A stretch of 7,457 bases of DNA, taken from Gemmatimonadota bacterium. Lineage in GTDB: Bacteria > Gemmatimonadota > Gemmatimonadetes > Longimicrobiales > RSA9. The translations under genes were made by a program, and so were the position numbers. Location: NCBI GenBank assembly GCA_019689775.1, contig JADGGV010000193.1:1-7457 (forward strand). Direction: 5' to 3'. Below are positions 1-6,696 of the stretch, piece after piece (position 1 is the first letter of the stretch; every line of letters begins with the position of its first letter). The notes beneath the pieces are model-generated. The model saw only the letters and a list, made by a program, of their open reading frames with translations. It had not been told where the DNA came from and did no database searches.

Positions 1-105
1 ATCGACACGCTGTGGTTCTCGCTCGTCGGCTCGGCGATCACGCTCGCCGTCGGCTGGATGCTCAGCCGCTTCGGCCCGCCCGCCCCGCTCCCCGGCCGCG
101 ACTGA
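1..105 (+). CDS. C-terminal end of a membrane transporter, possibly a sodium:solute symporter (partial)
   Basis: Reading frame 1 is open from the first base to a TGA at 103-105 and encodes 34 residues. They contain one clear hydrophobic segment (LWFSLVGSAITLAVGWML) followed by a short polar, proline-rich tail, as expected for the last membrane helix and cytoplasmic end of an inner-membrane transporter. The stop lies only 4 nt before the GTG of the sugar kinase, so the two are almost certainly co-transcribed and probably translationally coupled. Sodium:solute symporters often sit beside BadF-type amino-sugar kinases, and that pairing is the reason for the proposed identity. The 34 residues alone cannot separate this from an MFS or other permease. 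That it is the end of a membrane protein is fairly sure; the family is a guess. Confidence 0.55.
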   Translation: MDTLWFSLVGSAITLAVGWMLSRFGPPAPLPGRD

Positions 106-109
106 CGCC

Positions 110-1045
110 GTGACGCTCTTCCTCGGCATCGACGGCGGCGCCACGCGCACCACCGCCCTCGTCACCGACGCGGCCGGCGTCGCGCGCGCCCGCGTCGAGG
201 GCGAGACCGCGATCGTCCAGATCATGGAGCCCGCCCTCTCCGCCGGCATCGTCGCGGCCATCGCGCGCCGCGCGCTCGCGCGGGCCGGCGCCGAAGGCGG
301 GCGCGCCGCCGTGCTCTGCTGCGCCATCACGGGCGCCGGGCGGGAGCCCGAGCGCACCCAGCTCGAGCGCGCGCTCGCCGGCTTCGACCTCGCCGATCGC
401 GTCGTCGTCACCACCGACGCCGAGTGCGCGCTCCAGGACGCGTTCGGCGACGGACCCGGCATCCTCCTCATCGCCGGCACGGGCTCGATCGCCTGGGGGC
501 GCGCGCCCGACGGCCGCACCGATCGCGCCGGCGGCTGGGGGTGGCTCCTCGGCGACGAGGGGAGCGGCTACGCCATCGGCCTGGCCGCACTCCGCGCCGT
601 CGTCCGCGCCGACGACGGCCGCGATCCGCCGACCGCGCTCACGGCCGCCGTGCTCCGCGCCACCGGCGTCGACGTCGTCCGCGGGCTCGTCTCCTGGGCC
701 GCCGCCGCCACCAAGGCCGACATCGGCGCCCTCGCGCCGCTCGTCTTCGACGCCGCCGGGAACGACCCGGTCGCCTCGGGGATTCTCGACCGTGCGACCA
801 CCGAGCTCGCGCTCCACATCCGATCGCTGCACGAGCGGCTCGGCCCCTGGCCGGGACCCGCGGCCATCGCGTTCTCCGGCGGCCTCGTCAAGCCCGGCGG
901 GCCGCTCCGCGAGCGGCTCCGCGCCGAGCTGGGCCGCCTCCCGTTCGCCACCGCGGTCATGGAGCGCCCGGTCGACGGCGCCCGCGGCGCGGCCGCGCTC
1001 GCCCGCGCCGCCGCCGAGCCCGACCGGCGCCGCCCGGCCACCTGA
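110..1045 (+). CDS. BadF/BadG/BcrA/BcrD-family ATPase, N-acetylglucosamine-kinase-like sugar kinase
   Basis: Predicted cytoplasmic ATP-dependent kinase of 311 residues, a normal length for this family. The actin/hexokinase-type motifs appear in order: phosphate-1 loop GIDGGATRTTALV (residues 6-18), a TGAGRE segment (74-79), a TTDAE segment (101-105) whose Asp103 matches the proposed catalytic Asp of human NAGK, phosphate-2 loop IAGTGS (121-126), the GGWGWLLGDEGSG sugar-site segment (141-153) and an adenosine-type motif AFSGGLVKPGG (254-264). The GTG start is chosen because the phosphate-1 loop begins five residues in, as is usual. No Shine-Dalgarno is seen, but the upstream stop is 4 nt away, so coupling is likely. 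Relatives phosphorylate GlcNAc, MurNAc (MurK) or glucosamine; some BadF proteins instead activate 2-hydroxyacyl-CoA or benzoyl-CoA dehydratases. Those activators carry a cluster-binding CxxC-type arrangement, whereas here the Cys residues are at 70, 71 and 106, so a sugar kinase is favoured. The exact substrate cannot be read from sequence. Confidence 0.9.
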   Translation: MTLFLGIDGGATRTTALVTDAAGVARARVEGETAIVQIMEPALSAGIVAAIARRALARAGAEGGRAAVLCCAITGAGREPERTQLERALAGFDLADRVVVTTDAECALQDAFGDGPGILLIAGTGSIAWGRAPDGRTDRAGGWGWLLGDEGSGYAIGLAALRAVVRADDGRDPPTALTAAVLRATGVDVVRGLVSWAAAATKADIGALAPLVFDAAGNDPVASGILDRATTELALHIRSLHERLGPWPGPAAIAFSGGLVKPGGPLRERLRAELGRLPFATAVMERPVDGARGAAALARAAAEPDRRRPAT

Positions 1046-1168
1046 GCGCGGCCCGCGCAGCCCCCGCGGACGGCGACGTCGCCCGCCCACGCCCCGGGCG
1101 GAGCCGCGCGCAGGGGGGCGTCCGAATTCGGTGCGCTCGGGCGTTCATCATCCGTACCGCACGGGTCG

Positions 1169-1189
1169 GCCGACCGCCGCACGGTCGGC
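1169..1189. other. Hairpin downstream of the kinase gene
   Basis: A perfect 7-bp stem, GCCGACC (1169-1175) with GGTCGGC (1183-1189), encloses a 7-nt loop about 125 nt after the kinase stop. There is no T-run after it, so it is not a classic intrinsic terminator. It may help end or protect the kinase transcript, or be chance structure in very GC-rich DNA. A 12-bp palindrome GGCGACGTCGCC also lies at 1072-1083. No gene is supported between 1046 and 1308. Confidence 0.3.
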
Positions 1190-1269
1190 TCCTGGCGCCG
1201 GCGGTCCCCCGCTGCCCGGATGTCGCCGCGCAGCCGAGCGCCGACCCGGCCCCGGGGTGGGATGATTCG

Positions 1270-1295
1270 CCTCGCCGCAATGCAGCACGGCGAGG
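1270..1295 (+). promoter_or_regulatory. Hairpin immediately upstream of the small gene's ribosome site
   Basis: A perfect 8-bp stem, CCTCGCCG (1270-1277) with CGGCGAGG (1288-1295), has a 10-nt loop. It ends 3 nt before the GGAGG ribosome-binding site of the small gene at 1309. Five bases of the left arm region (GCCTC, 1269-1273) could instead pair with GAGGC (1300-1304), which covers that ribosome site, but this alternative is much weaker than the main stem. The position suggests a role in mRNA stability or translation control; no known riboswitch class is recognised. Confidence 0.3.
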
Positions 1296-1308
1296 GCTGG
1301 AGGCAGTC

Positions 1309-1545
1309 GTGATCCTGTCGTACGCCGATCCGAACCGGGCCAAGCGCCTGCTCGCGAATCTCGTGATGGCGATGTACCATGGCGGCCCCGCGACCGAGAC
1401 CGCGCCGGCTCCGCATCGGGAGCCCGCCGCCGGCGCCGACCGCCTGCGCCCGGCCGGACCCGTGCCGGCCGCGCCGCCGCGCGATGCCGTCCTGATCGCG
1501 CCCGCGGCCCCGGACGCCGCTCGACTCCGTTTCGTCGGCGGCTGA
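1309..1545 (+). CDS. Small hypothetical protein, 78 residues
   Basis: GTG at 1309 opens 78 codons ending with TGA at 1543-1545. The start is chosen because GGAGG at 1299-1303 precedes it with 5 nt spacing, the ideal arrangement. Codon third positions are overwhelmingly G or C while second positions are mixed, which is the coding pattern expected in this genome. The N-terminal third (NRAKRLLANLVMAMYHGG, residues 9-26) looks like a short amphipathic helix. The remainder is rich in Pro, Ala and Arg and looks disordered, ending LRFVGG. No signal peptide, transmembrane helix or cysteine is present, so it is probably cytoplasmic. I do not recognise a family. The same frame is open far upstream, but that stretch is an arginine-rich shadow of the kinase gene. 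This is more than chance but unproven. Confidence 0.45.
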   Translation: MILSYADPNRAKRLLANLVMAMYHGGPATETAPAPHREPAAGADRLRPAGPVPAAPPRDAVLIAPAAPDAARLRFVGG

Positions 1546-1860
1546 TCCCGATGCGCGCCGTGCAGCCGGCGCCCGTCGGTGTTGCCCGGCCGCCTCCGGG
1601 CCGGTGATCGAACGCTCGTTCCGCCGCCAACGCCCCCCGCCGCCCCTGCACGGTTCGGCGCGGGGACGTGCGGCGGCGTCCACGACGCCCGCGTTGCAGC
1701 CGCGGGTCCGGCGGACGACGGAGCGATCCACACCGGTCCCGTGTGGCCACCAATGTCTCAGTACTGGCCAATTCGTGCCGCGAACCCGCCCATCATCGGT
1801 CGTTTCGCCCGAGCGTGAGGCCGCGCACGGGAGGAGCGGGTCGCCGAACGCGTGAACGCA
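1546..1860. other. Intergenic stretch with no supported gene
   Basis: Open frames here are arginine-, proline- and alanine-rich and lack ribosome sites, so none is called. Visible structure is limited to a 6-bp hairpin at 1584-1601 (GCCCGG/CCGGGC), another at 1688-1706 (CCCGCG/CGCGGG), and a relatively AT-rich island at about 1743-1805. That island carries two copies of the palindrome TGGCCA (1744-1749 and 1765-1770) whose starts are 21 bp apart. It is the most likely place in the gap for a protein-binding site, but no promoter can be defined with confidence. Confidence 0.4.
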
Positions 1861-1861
1861 C

Positions 1862-2080
1862 GCGCGCCCGGGTGGGCGCGCCGCCATTCCTCGGCCCGAG
1901 GCCGGCGCCGTGGTGCGCCGGGCCGGCCACCGCGCGGCCGGCCGCAGCCGTCGGGCCATCGGACGCATTCGCAGTAAAAGCGAGCTTGGGCGAGGCGCGG
2001 GTCAGGCCTCGCCCGGACCCCGGGCCGGCGGGGTGCCGGCGCGGGGATCCGTGAGGGCGGGAGCCCGGGTGACTCCCGCC
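1862..2080 (+). promoter_or_regulatory. Array of perfect hairpins upstream of the SusC-like gene, candidate structured leader
   Basis: Six perfect stem-loops follow one another: 1862-1881 (8-bp stem GCGCGCCC, loop GGGT), 1902-1921 (7 bp, loop CGTGGT), 1921-1943 (two GGCCGGCC arms, 7-nt loop; shares base 1921 with the previous one), 1988-2014 (9-bp stem GGGCGAGGC, 9-nt loop), 2024-2040 (6-bp stem GCCGGC, loop GGGGT) and 2056-2080 (8-bp stem GGCGGGAG, 9-nt loop). Four loops contain GGGT, and the 1988 and 2056 hairpins share the loop core CGGGT(C/G)A on unrelated stems. A smaller 6-bp hairpin at 2141-2159 lies just before the ribosome site. The only A-rich patch, GTAAAAG at 1974-1980, could be a weak -10 element, which would place the last three hairpins in a leader of about 200 nt; no matching -35 is visible. 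There is no T-run after any stem and no match to a riboswitch class I know. Some stems may be chance products of high GC. Confidence 0.35.
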
Positions 2081-2177
2081 GGCGCGTCGTTTCACGTCCG
2101 CCGCGGCGAGGTGGCCGCGTCGCGGGCGGTGTTTGGGGTCGTGCGGTTTGCGGCCGCACTCGCTCCCACGCTCTCAC

Positions 2178-2184
2178 AAAGGAG
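2178..2184 (+). promoter_or_regulatory. Ribosome-binding site fixing the SusC-like start
   Basis: AAAGGAG lies 5 nt before ATG 2190. This sets the start at 2190 rather than at the in-frame GTG at 2133, which would add 19 residues in front of an otherwise well-formed signal peptide. Confidence 0.8.
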
Positions 2185-2189
2185 CCGCA

Positions 2190-5100
2190 ATGACTCGCCG
2201 TCTGCGCTTGTTGTCCGGCGCTCTGCTCCTGCTGCTACCCGCGACGGCGGGGGCGCAGCAGGGCGCCACCATCACGGGGACCGTGCGAAGCCGGAGTCAG
2301 GTGTCGATTCCGGGCGCGTTCGTGTCCCTCCCCGAGTTGAACCTCTCGACCATCACCAACGCGTCGGGCGTCTACCGGATCGTCGTGCCGGCGGAGAAGG
2401 CGACGGGGCAGACGACGCTGCGCGTCAGCTCGATCGGCTACCGGCCGGTCGAGGAGAGCGTGACGCTGACGCCGGGCGTGGTGCAGCACGACGTGGTGAT
2501 GGCGGACGAGGCGGTCGCGCTGGAGCAGTTGCTGGTCACGGGAACGGCGATCGGGAGCCAGCAGCGCAAGGCGCAGCCGGCGGTGATCGCGAGCATCAAC
2601 ACGGCGGATCTGACGCGGAACGCGCCCGTGACGAGCGTGACGGAGATCCTCCAGTCGCGGGTGCCGGGTGTGTCGGTGACGGCGTCGTCGGGCTCGTCGG
2701 GGACGACGCAGCAGATCCGGATCCGTGGGCCGGCGTCGCTGTCGCTGTCGAACCAGCCGCTGGTGTACATCGACGGGGTGCTGACGGACAGCCGTAGCCG
2801 GCAGCCGTTCTTCACGGGCGGTCAGGCGTCGAGCCGGCTGTTCGACATCGATCCGGAGGACATCGAGAGCATCGAGATCGTCAAGGGCCCGGCGGCGGCG
2901 ACGCTCTACGGCGCGGATGCGTCGGCGGGCGTGATCCAGATCATCACGAAGAAGGGGCGGCCGGGCTCCGGTCGCTTCAGCCAGAACATCAGCCTGGAGT
3001 ACAACTCGATCGACCAGAACTGGGACCCGCCGTCGAACTTCGGGCGCTGCACGGCGGCGCTGGTCGCGCCGACGAGCACGAATCCGCTCTGCCGCGGGCA
3101 AGCGGTCGGCACGCTGGTGCAGGACAATCCGCTGGTGCGGGAGGGCGCGTTCCGCACGGGGAACGCCAAGAAGCTCGGCTGGAGCGGCCGGGGTGGCGGC
3201 GAGCAGTACGGCTACTACGCGTCGTTCAACTACGACAAGGAGGACGGGACGCTGCCGAACAACGGCCTCGACCGTCGCTCCGGGCGGATCAACTTCAACT
3301 GGTCGCCGGACCCGAAGCTGACGATGAACGCGGGCTTCGGGCTGATCCGCACCGTCAACACGCTCCCGGACAACGACAACAACATCTACGGCTTCCTGGG
3401 CGGCGCGCTGCTGGGGAGCCCGCTGACGCGCGTAGACGACGATCTCGCGAGCCAGGTGGGGCGCAACAACGGCTGGTACGCGCCGAACCGGAACGTCAAG
3501 GCGATCTCGAGCATCTCGAACCAGATCACGAGCGTGCGCGCGACGCCGACGTTCACGTTGAACTACACGCCGGTGCACTGGTTCACGAACCGGCTAACGG
3601 TGGGCGCGGACCTCTCGCGCGGGGAGGCGGCGAAGCTCTACCCGAAGAACGCGAACGGCTGGTACTCGGCGGAGAACAACACCGGCAACATCACCGAGGA
3701 CCGGAACCACTACGACATCTACACCATCGACTACCAGGGCAACGTCCGCACGACGTTCGGCGAAGGCGAGACGTGGACGTCGGACCTGTCGTTCGGCGCG
3801 CAGCTCAACGACACGCGCACGGACGTCCTCGGCGGCTCGGGGCTCGGGCTGGTGACGAACGCGGCGCACGTGATCTCGGCCGCCTCCTCGCGCAGCGCCT
3901 ACCAGAGCTTCAGCCAGCAGCGCTCGATCGGCCTGCTCGCGCAGGAGCAGATCGGCTTCAAGAACCGCCTGTTCGTCCAGGTCGGCTTCCGCGTCGACCA
4001 GAACTCGGCGTTTGGCTCGAAGGTCGACCCGTTCTTCCTGCCGAAGATCGGCTTCTCCTACGTGCTCTCCGACGAGCCCGCGTTCCGTGACCGCTTCGGC
4101 TTCGTCAGCACGCTGCGGCTGCGCGGCTCGTACGGCACGTCGGGCCGTTCGCCCACGCCGGGCGCCTCGCTCGAGACGTACGATCCGGCGCCGTACGCGA
4201 TCGGCGCCGCGACCGGGGCCGGCGTCGTCCCCCTCAACCCGGGGAACCCGAACCTGAAGCCGGAGCGCGGTGAGGAGTTCGAGGGCGGCCTCGACGCCGG
4301 GCTGTTCAACGACCGCGTCGGCTTCGAGGTGACCTACTTCCACAAGCTGTCGAAGGACCTGCTGCTGCGGAAGCCGCTGCCGCCCTCGCTCGGCTACGTC
4401 GACCAGAGCGGCGGCACGGCGCAGAACCCGTACGTCAACATCGGGCGCGTGATCAACGAGGGGATCGAGGCCGCGTTCCACGCCACGCCGATCTCCTCGC
4501 GCAACGTCGGCTGGGACTTCCGCATCGGCGTCAACACGCTGCATAACGAGATCCTGGACATGGGCGACGTCCCCGCGTTCGGCACGCTCTACCGCTTCCG
4601 CGAGGGCGACCAGGCGGGCGCGTTCCACTCGCTCAAGATCCGCTCGATCGACGTCGCGAACGAAAAGGTGATCGTGTCCGACACCATCGAGCACGTCGGC
4701 AACCTGTGGCCAACGTTCGAGGGGAACGCGGGCACGAACCTCACGCTCTTCCAGAAGATCCGCTTCTACGCCCAGTTCGACTGGAAGACGGGCTTCAGCG
4801 TCTACAACAACACGGACCAGTTCCGGGAGCGGCAGTTCTCGAACGGCGAGCGCCGGCAGACGCTGCGCGAGGTGGATTACTCCACGCTGACGGACGCGCA
4901 GAAGATCGAGCGGCTGCGCCGCTTCGGCAGCAGCCTCCCCGGCGTGCCCACGTTCGTCCGCGAGAACGGCACCGGCGCCACGGTGAACGACGTGACCGAG
5001 GCCTACATCCAGCCGGGCGATTTCCTCCGCTTCCGCGAGCTGTCGATGACGCTGAACCTGCCGGCGTCGCTCGCGCAGCGGGCCGGCGCGCAGAGCGCCT

Positions 5101-5258
5101 CGCTCACGCTCGGCGCCCGCAACCTGGCGCTGTGGACGAAGTACGAGGGCGCGGATCCCGAGGTCGTCTCGGACGCGACCGCGAACTTCTCGCGTGAGGA
5201 CTTCCTCACGGTGCCCCAGACTCGCCAGTTCATCGCCCGGCTCAACTTCCAGTTCTGA
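2190..5258 (+). CDS. SusC/RagA-family TonB-linked outer-membrane transporter
   Basis: A 1022-residue outer-membrane channel, a normal length for the family, that imports a bound nutrient using TonB-transmitted energy together with the SusD-like lipoprotein encoded 12 nt downstream. The protein begins with a Sec signal peptide (RR at 3-4, hydrophobic core about 7-16, likely cleavage after AGA at 22). A carboxypeptidase-regulatory-like beta domain follows (about 27-106), which is the SusC-specific N-terminal extension. Next are a TonB-box-like stretch EQLLVTG (112-118) and the plug domain with the family signatures SVTEILQSRVPGVSV (149-163), IRIRG (176-180), PLVYIDGV (190-197) and IESIEIVKGPAAATLYGADA (225-244). 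The rest is a beta-barrel rich in alternating aromatics, with conserved NPNLKPERGEEFEGG in its second half, ending NFQF with the C-terminal Phe needed for barrel assembly. The substrate cannot be read from sequence; neighbours allow a glycan or amino-sugar oligomer, but peptides and other ligands are equally possible. Confidence 0.95.
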   Translation: MTRRLRLLSGALLLLLPATAGAQQGATITGTVRSRSQVSIPGAFVSLPELNLSTITNASGVYRIVVPAEKATGQTTLRVSSIGYRPVEESVTLTPGVVQHDVVMADEAVALEQLLVTGTAIGSQQRKAQPAVIASINTADLTRNAPVTSVTEILQSRVPGVSVTASSGSSGTTQQIRIRGPASLSLSNQPLVYIDGVLTDSRSRQPFFTGGQASSRLFDIDPEDIESIEIVKGPAAATLYGADASAGVIQIITKKGRPGSGRFSQNISLEYNSIDQNWDPPSNFGRCTAALVAPTSTNPLCRGQAVGTLVQDNPLVREGAFRTGNAKKLGWSGRGGGEQYGYYASFNYDKEDGTLPNNGLDRRSGRINFNWSPDPKLTMNAGFGLIRTVNTLPDNDNNIYGFLGGALLGSPLTRVDDDLASQVGRNNGWYAPNRNVKAISSISNQITSVRATPTFTLNYTPVHWFTNRLTVGADLSRGEAAKLYPKNANGWYSAENNTGNITEDRNHYDIYTIDYQGNVRTTFGEGETWTSDLSFGAQLNDTRTDVLGGSGLGLVTNAAHVISAASSRSAYQSFSQQRSIGLLAQEQIGFKNRLFVQVGFRVDQNSAFGSKVDPFFLPKIGFSYVLSDEPAFRDRFGFVSTLRLRGSYGTSGRSPTPGASLETYDPAPYAIGAATGAGVVPLNPGNPNLKPERGEEFEGGLDAGLFNDRVGFEVTYFHKLSKDLLLRKPLPPSLGYVDQSGGTAQNPYVNIGRVINEGIEAAFHATPISSRNVGWDFRIGVNTLHNEILDMGDVPAFGTLYRFREGDQAGAFHSLKIRSIDVANEKVIVSDTIEHVGNLWPTFEGNAGTNLTLFQKIRFYAQFDWKTGFSVYNNTDQFRERQFSNGERRQTLREVDYSTLTDAQKIERLRRFGSSLPGVPTFVRENGTGATVNDVTEAYIQPGDFLRFRELSMTLNLPASLAQRAGAQSASLTLGARNLALWTKYEGADPEVVSDATANFSREDFLTVPQTRQFIARLNFQF

Positions 5259-5270
5259 GGGATGAGTCCC

Positions 5271-6545
5271 ATGCGAAAGCAGATCCTCAAGACGATCGGG
5301 GTCGGCACGCTCGCCGTGGCGGTGCTCGCCGGGGCGGGGTGCAACGACTACCTCGAGGTCGAGAACCCGGGGGTCGTCGACGCCGGCACGGTGGACCCGA
5401 ACGATGCGGCGGCGATCGAGGCGTTCTCGCGCTCCGCGTTCCAGAACCTCGCCGTCGCCTACGGTTGGCTGGCGATGTACACCGGGTGGTTCAGCGGCGA
5501 GGCGCTGGTGGCGGAGACCTTCCCGACGCGCAACGAGTTCGGGCGGCGCGACGTCTCCGACCGCAACGGCTCGCTGAACACGGACGTCTGGACGCCGATC
5601 TCCGTGGCGCGCGCCTCGGGCGACAAGGTGCTGAAGATCATGGCCGGCAACCCGAACGAGGACTCCAGCCTCGACGTGGCGCGCGCCGCGCTCGTGGCCG
5701 GCTACTCGTTCGTCTGGATGGCCGAGGCCTTCTGCCAGGGCGCCATCGATGGCGGTCCGCCGCTCACCCCGGCGATGATGCTGGATTCGGCGGTGGCCCG
5801 CTTCACGAAGGCGATCACGGCGGGGACGGGCGCCGCGGCGAAGCTGAGCGGCGCGGCGAAGGCGGAGGCGCAGGGCATCGCCAACGCCGCGCTGGTTGGC
5901 CGCGCCCGCGCGCACCTCGACGCGGGGCGGAAGACGCAGGCCGCCGCCGATGCGGATCAGGTGCCGGACGGCTTCACGATGAGCTTCCCGTACGTCGACG
6001 ACCTGAACAACCGCACGCGCCTCGGGAACCGCATCTGGCAGTTCACGTTGCAGCGCGGCTCGATCGCCGTCGCGCCGGCGTACCGCGAGCTGAACGATCC
6101 GCGCGTGCCGTACAACCCGCCGAGCCCGGCGCTCGTGCCGCAGGACGGCCTCACGCCGTTCTACACGGAGGCGAAGTGGACGTCCTACGCCGCGCCGATG
6201 CGGTTCGCCTCGAAGATCGAGGCGGAGTACATCTCGGCGGAGGCGAAGGGCGGCGCGGCCGCACTGGCGCTGATCGACCGCGAGCGCGCCAAGGCCGGGC
6301 TCGCCCCCTACAGCGGCCCGACGGACGAGAACAGCGTGCTCACGGAGCTGCTCGACCAGAAGGCGCGGGAGTTCTACCTGGAGAACGTCCACATGGGCGA
6401 CTTCCGGCGCGCGCCGAACAACGTGAAGTACGTGCCGCAGCCCGGGGCGCCGTACCACAAGCCGGGGTACGACCCGATCCGCGACCAGACGTGCATCCCG
6501 CTGTCGGCGGCGGAGACGGACAACAACCCGAACTTCAAGAAGTGA
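5271..6545 (+). CDS. SusD/RagB-family substrate-binding outer-membrane lipoprotein
   Basis: A 424-residue surface lipoprotein, slightly short for the family, that forms the lid of the SusC-like channel and captures its substrate. ATG 5271 is chosen over ATG 5262 because GAGGG at 5257-5261 abuts 5262 directly but lies 9 nt from 5271. The N-terminus has a positively charged start (RKQ), a hydrophobic core (residues 9-20) and Cys24, followed by NDYLEVENPG, the usual SusD mature start. The lipobox is atypical: GAGC puts Gly at -3, where Leu, Val or Ile is normal. The helical TPR-like core is visible in AALVAGYSFVWMAEAFC and ANAALVGRARAHLDAGRKTQAAADADQV. The C-terminus has the usual pattern LDQKAREFYLENVHMGDFRR and ends CIPLSAAETDNNPNFKK, as in SusD proteins. 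It is co-transcribed with the SusC-like gene, with a 12-nt gap. Confidence 0.93.
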   Translation: MRKQILKTIGVGTLAVAVLAGAGCNDYLEVENPGVVDAGTVDPNDAAAIEAFSRSAFQNLAVAYGWLAMYTGWFSGEALVAETFPTRNEFGRRDVSDRNGSLNTDVWTPISVARASGDKVLKIMAGNPNEDSSLDVARAALVAGYSFVWMAEAFCQGAIDGGPPLTPAMMLDSAVARFTKAITAGTGAAAKLSGAAKAEAQGIANAALVGRARAHLDAGRKTQAAADADQVPDGFTMSFPYVDDLNNRTRLGNRIWQFTLQRGSIAVAPAYRELNDPRVPYNPPSPALVPQDGLTPFYTEAKWTSYAAPMRFASKIEAEYISAEAKGGAAALALIDRERAKAGLAPYSGPTDENSVLTELLDQKAREFYLENVHMGDFRRAPNNVKYVPQPGAPYHKPGYDPIRDQTCIPLSAAETDNNPNFKK

Positions 6546-6581
6546 CCACCGCTCGCCTGGGGTGAGTCGGCCGTGCCGGGT

Positions 6582-6606
6582 GGGGCCGGAGCGCGTCCCC
6601 GGCCTC
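6582..6606 (+). terminator. Possible termination hairpin after the SusCD pair
   Basis: An 8-bp stem, GGGGCCGG (6582-6589) with CCGGCCTC (6599-6606, one G-U pair), has a 9-nt loop and starts 36 nt after the SusD-like stop. The position fits an operon end, but no T-run follows, so Rho-dependent termination or simple 3'-end protection is as likely. Confidence 0.35.
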
Positions 6607-6696
6607 ATCCGGCGCGGCGGCGCGCTCGCCCCGGCATCGTCGGTCCGGCGTCGCGGGCCGCCGGCGCCGGGCCCGGTCGTACGCGGCCCTGCCGCA

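Noticed and set aside
62..1090. 342-residue open frame on the - strand opposite the kinase
   Set aside because: Gly-, Arg- and Ala-rich shadow of the kinase, no family motif.
568..1968. 466-residue open frame on the - strand spanning kinase end and gap
   Set aside because: Arg-, Ala- and Pro-rich, low-complexity, no ribosome site or domain, and it overlaps a well-supported kinase.
1668..2054. Overlapping + strand open frames in the gap before the SusC-like gene
   Set aside because: Several frames are open at once, all Arg/Pro/Ala-rich and without ribosome sites, as expected for non-coding DNA at this GC content.
1981..2080. Known riboswitch (cobalamin, TPP, SAH, glycine) upstream of the SusC-like gene
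   Set aside because: None of the conserved boxes of these classes could be matched; only generic stem-loops remain.
2131..2150. Bacteroidota-type promoter from TTTG motifs at 2132 and 2147
   Set aside because: The spacing is wrong and the TA part of the TAnnTTTG element is missing.
2133..2189. Upstream extension of the SusC-like gene from a GTG at 2133
   Set aside because: It would put 19 polar residues before a proper signal peptide, and AAAGGAG is placed for ATG 2190.
2235..3578. 447-residue open frame on the - strand opposite the SusC-like plug region
   Set aside because: Arg-, His- and Val-rich composition without motifs, antisense to conserved plug-domain codons.
3594..6608. 1004-residue open frame on the - strand opposite the SusCD pair
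   Set aside because: Its translation is dominated by Arg, Val, His, Glu and Ala with no recognisable domain. It lies exactly antisense to two genes with full family signatures, so it is a high-GC shadow frame.
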